Shown piece after piece: positions 63,936-64,000 of a stretch of 64,000 bases of DNA. Under the pieces are notes generated by a model that saw nothing but the letters and a program-made list of their open reading frames with translations, was not told where the DNA came from and ran no database searches. The position numbers were made by a program, and so were the translations under genes. Origin of the DNA: Trichormus sp. M33_DOE_039 (lineage in GTDB: Bacteria > Cyanobacteriota > Cyanobacteriia > Cyanobacteriales > Nostocaceae); the NCBI GenBank assembly GCA_015296085.1, contig DVDT01000094.1:62001-126000 (forward strand). The letters are read 5' to 3'. Every line of letters starts with the position of its first letter. The stretch's first letter is position 1.

Positions 63936-63966
63936 AAAGAGGTCAAATTTGGCCTCTTTATTTTTT
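63936..63966 (+). terminator. Rho-independent terminator of the apc operon
   Basis: AAAGAGG (63936-63942) pairs with CCTCTTT (63953-63959); two further inner pairs are possible. A T-run follows, 36 nt after the apcC stop. Confidence 0.9.
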
Positions 63967-64000
63967 CTGACTGGTAAATTTTTGACAGTTATATATTTCC

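Overview
The window is chromosomal DNA of a filamentous, heterocyst-type cyanobacterium of the Nostoc/Anabaena group. The evidence is: an allophycocyanin core operon (apcE-apcA-apcB-apcC) with a four-repeat ApcE; a cyanobacterial ATP synthase operon containing both b and b' subunits and atp1; a ferredoxin-dependent glutamate synthase; cyanobacteria-only small families (DUF1815, DUF2839, DUF1997); many HIP1 octamers (GCGATCGC); and short tandem heptamer repeats typical of heterocystous genomes. Gene content and order look like Anabaena sp. PCC 7120 / A. variabilis relatives. That is recall, not a database search.

Layout. 1-4.3 kb (+): the C-terminal end of a radical-SAM/DUF2344 protein, then rne (RNase E) and rnhB (RNase HII). 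4.3-8.5 kb: a DUF1997 protein, a GT39-like membrane glycosyltransferase, pheA and a LON-domain protein. 8.8-14.0 kb (-): the str ribosomal operon rpsL-rpsG-fusA-tuf-rpsJ. 14.1-17.4 kb (-): an A-type Fe-S carrier, a mannose-6-phosphate-isomerase-like cupin and a periplasmic phosphodiester glycosidase-like protein. 18.3-22.9 kb (+): glsF. 23.2-31 kb: a polysaccharide deacetylase, three polytopic membrane proteins of glycosyltransferase type, and dxr. 31.3-41.7 kb: mixed housekeeping and hypothetical genes, including a lipoprotein TPR-CHAT protease, a degenerate DinG-like protein, an M48 protease and lysS.

41.8-50.9 kb is the accessory part. It holds a HigB-HigA type toxin-antitoxin pair followed 17 nt later by a very large TPR-CHAT protease gene with one in-frame TAG; the tmRNA gene ssrA (minus strand) with its terminator; YefM-YoeB; a DUF1778/GNAT (TacAT-like) pair; a ParD-like antitoxin without a recognisable ParE; and a solitary HsdR-N-type PD-(D/E)XK nuclease. 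The core genome resumes at 50.9 kb with the F1Fo operon atp1-a-c-b'-b-delta-alpha-gamma on the minus strand (beta and epsilon are absent, as usual in cyanobacteria). A secreted hypothetical protein and the apcEABC operon on the plus strand complete the window.

The most interesting hypothesis is that higB-higA-TPR-CHAT forms a tripartite toxin/antitoxin/protease operon. It has an unusually long antitoxin and a well-formed promoter overlapped by two palindromic operators. The in-frame stop that separates the TPR sensor from both CHAT catalytic residues means this copy is either recently inactivated or expressed as two pieces. Several annotated starts were moved from the longest possible frame because that frame began at TTG or GTG without a ribosome binding site; the reason is given in each entry.
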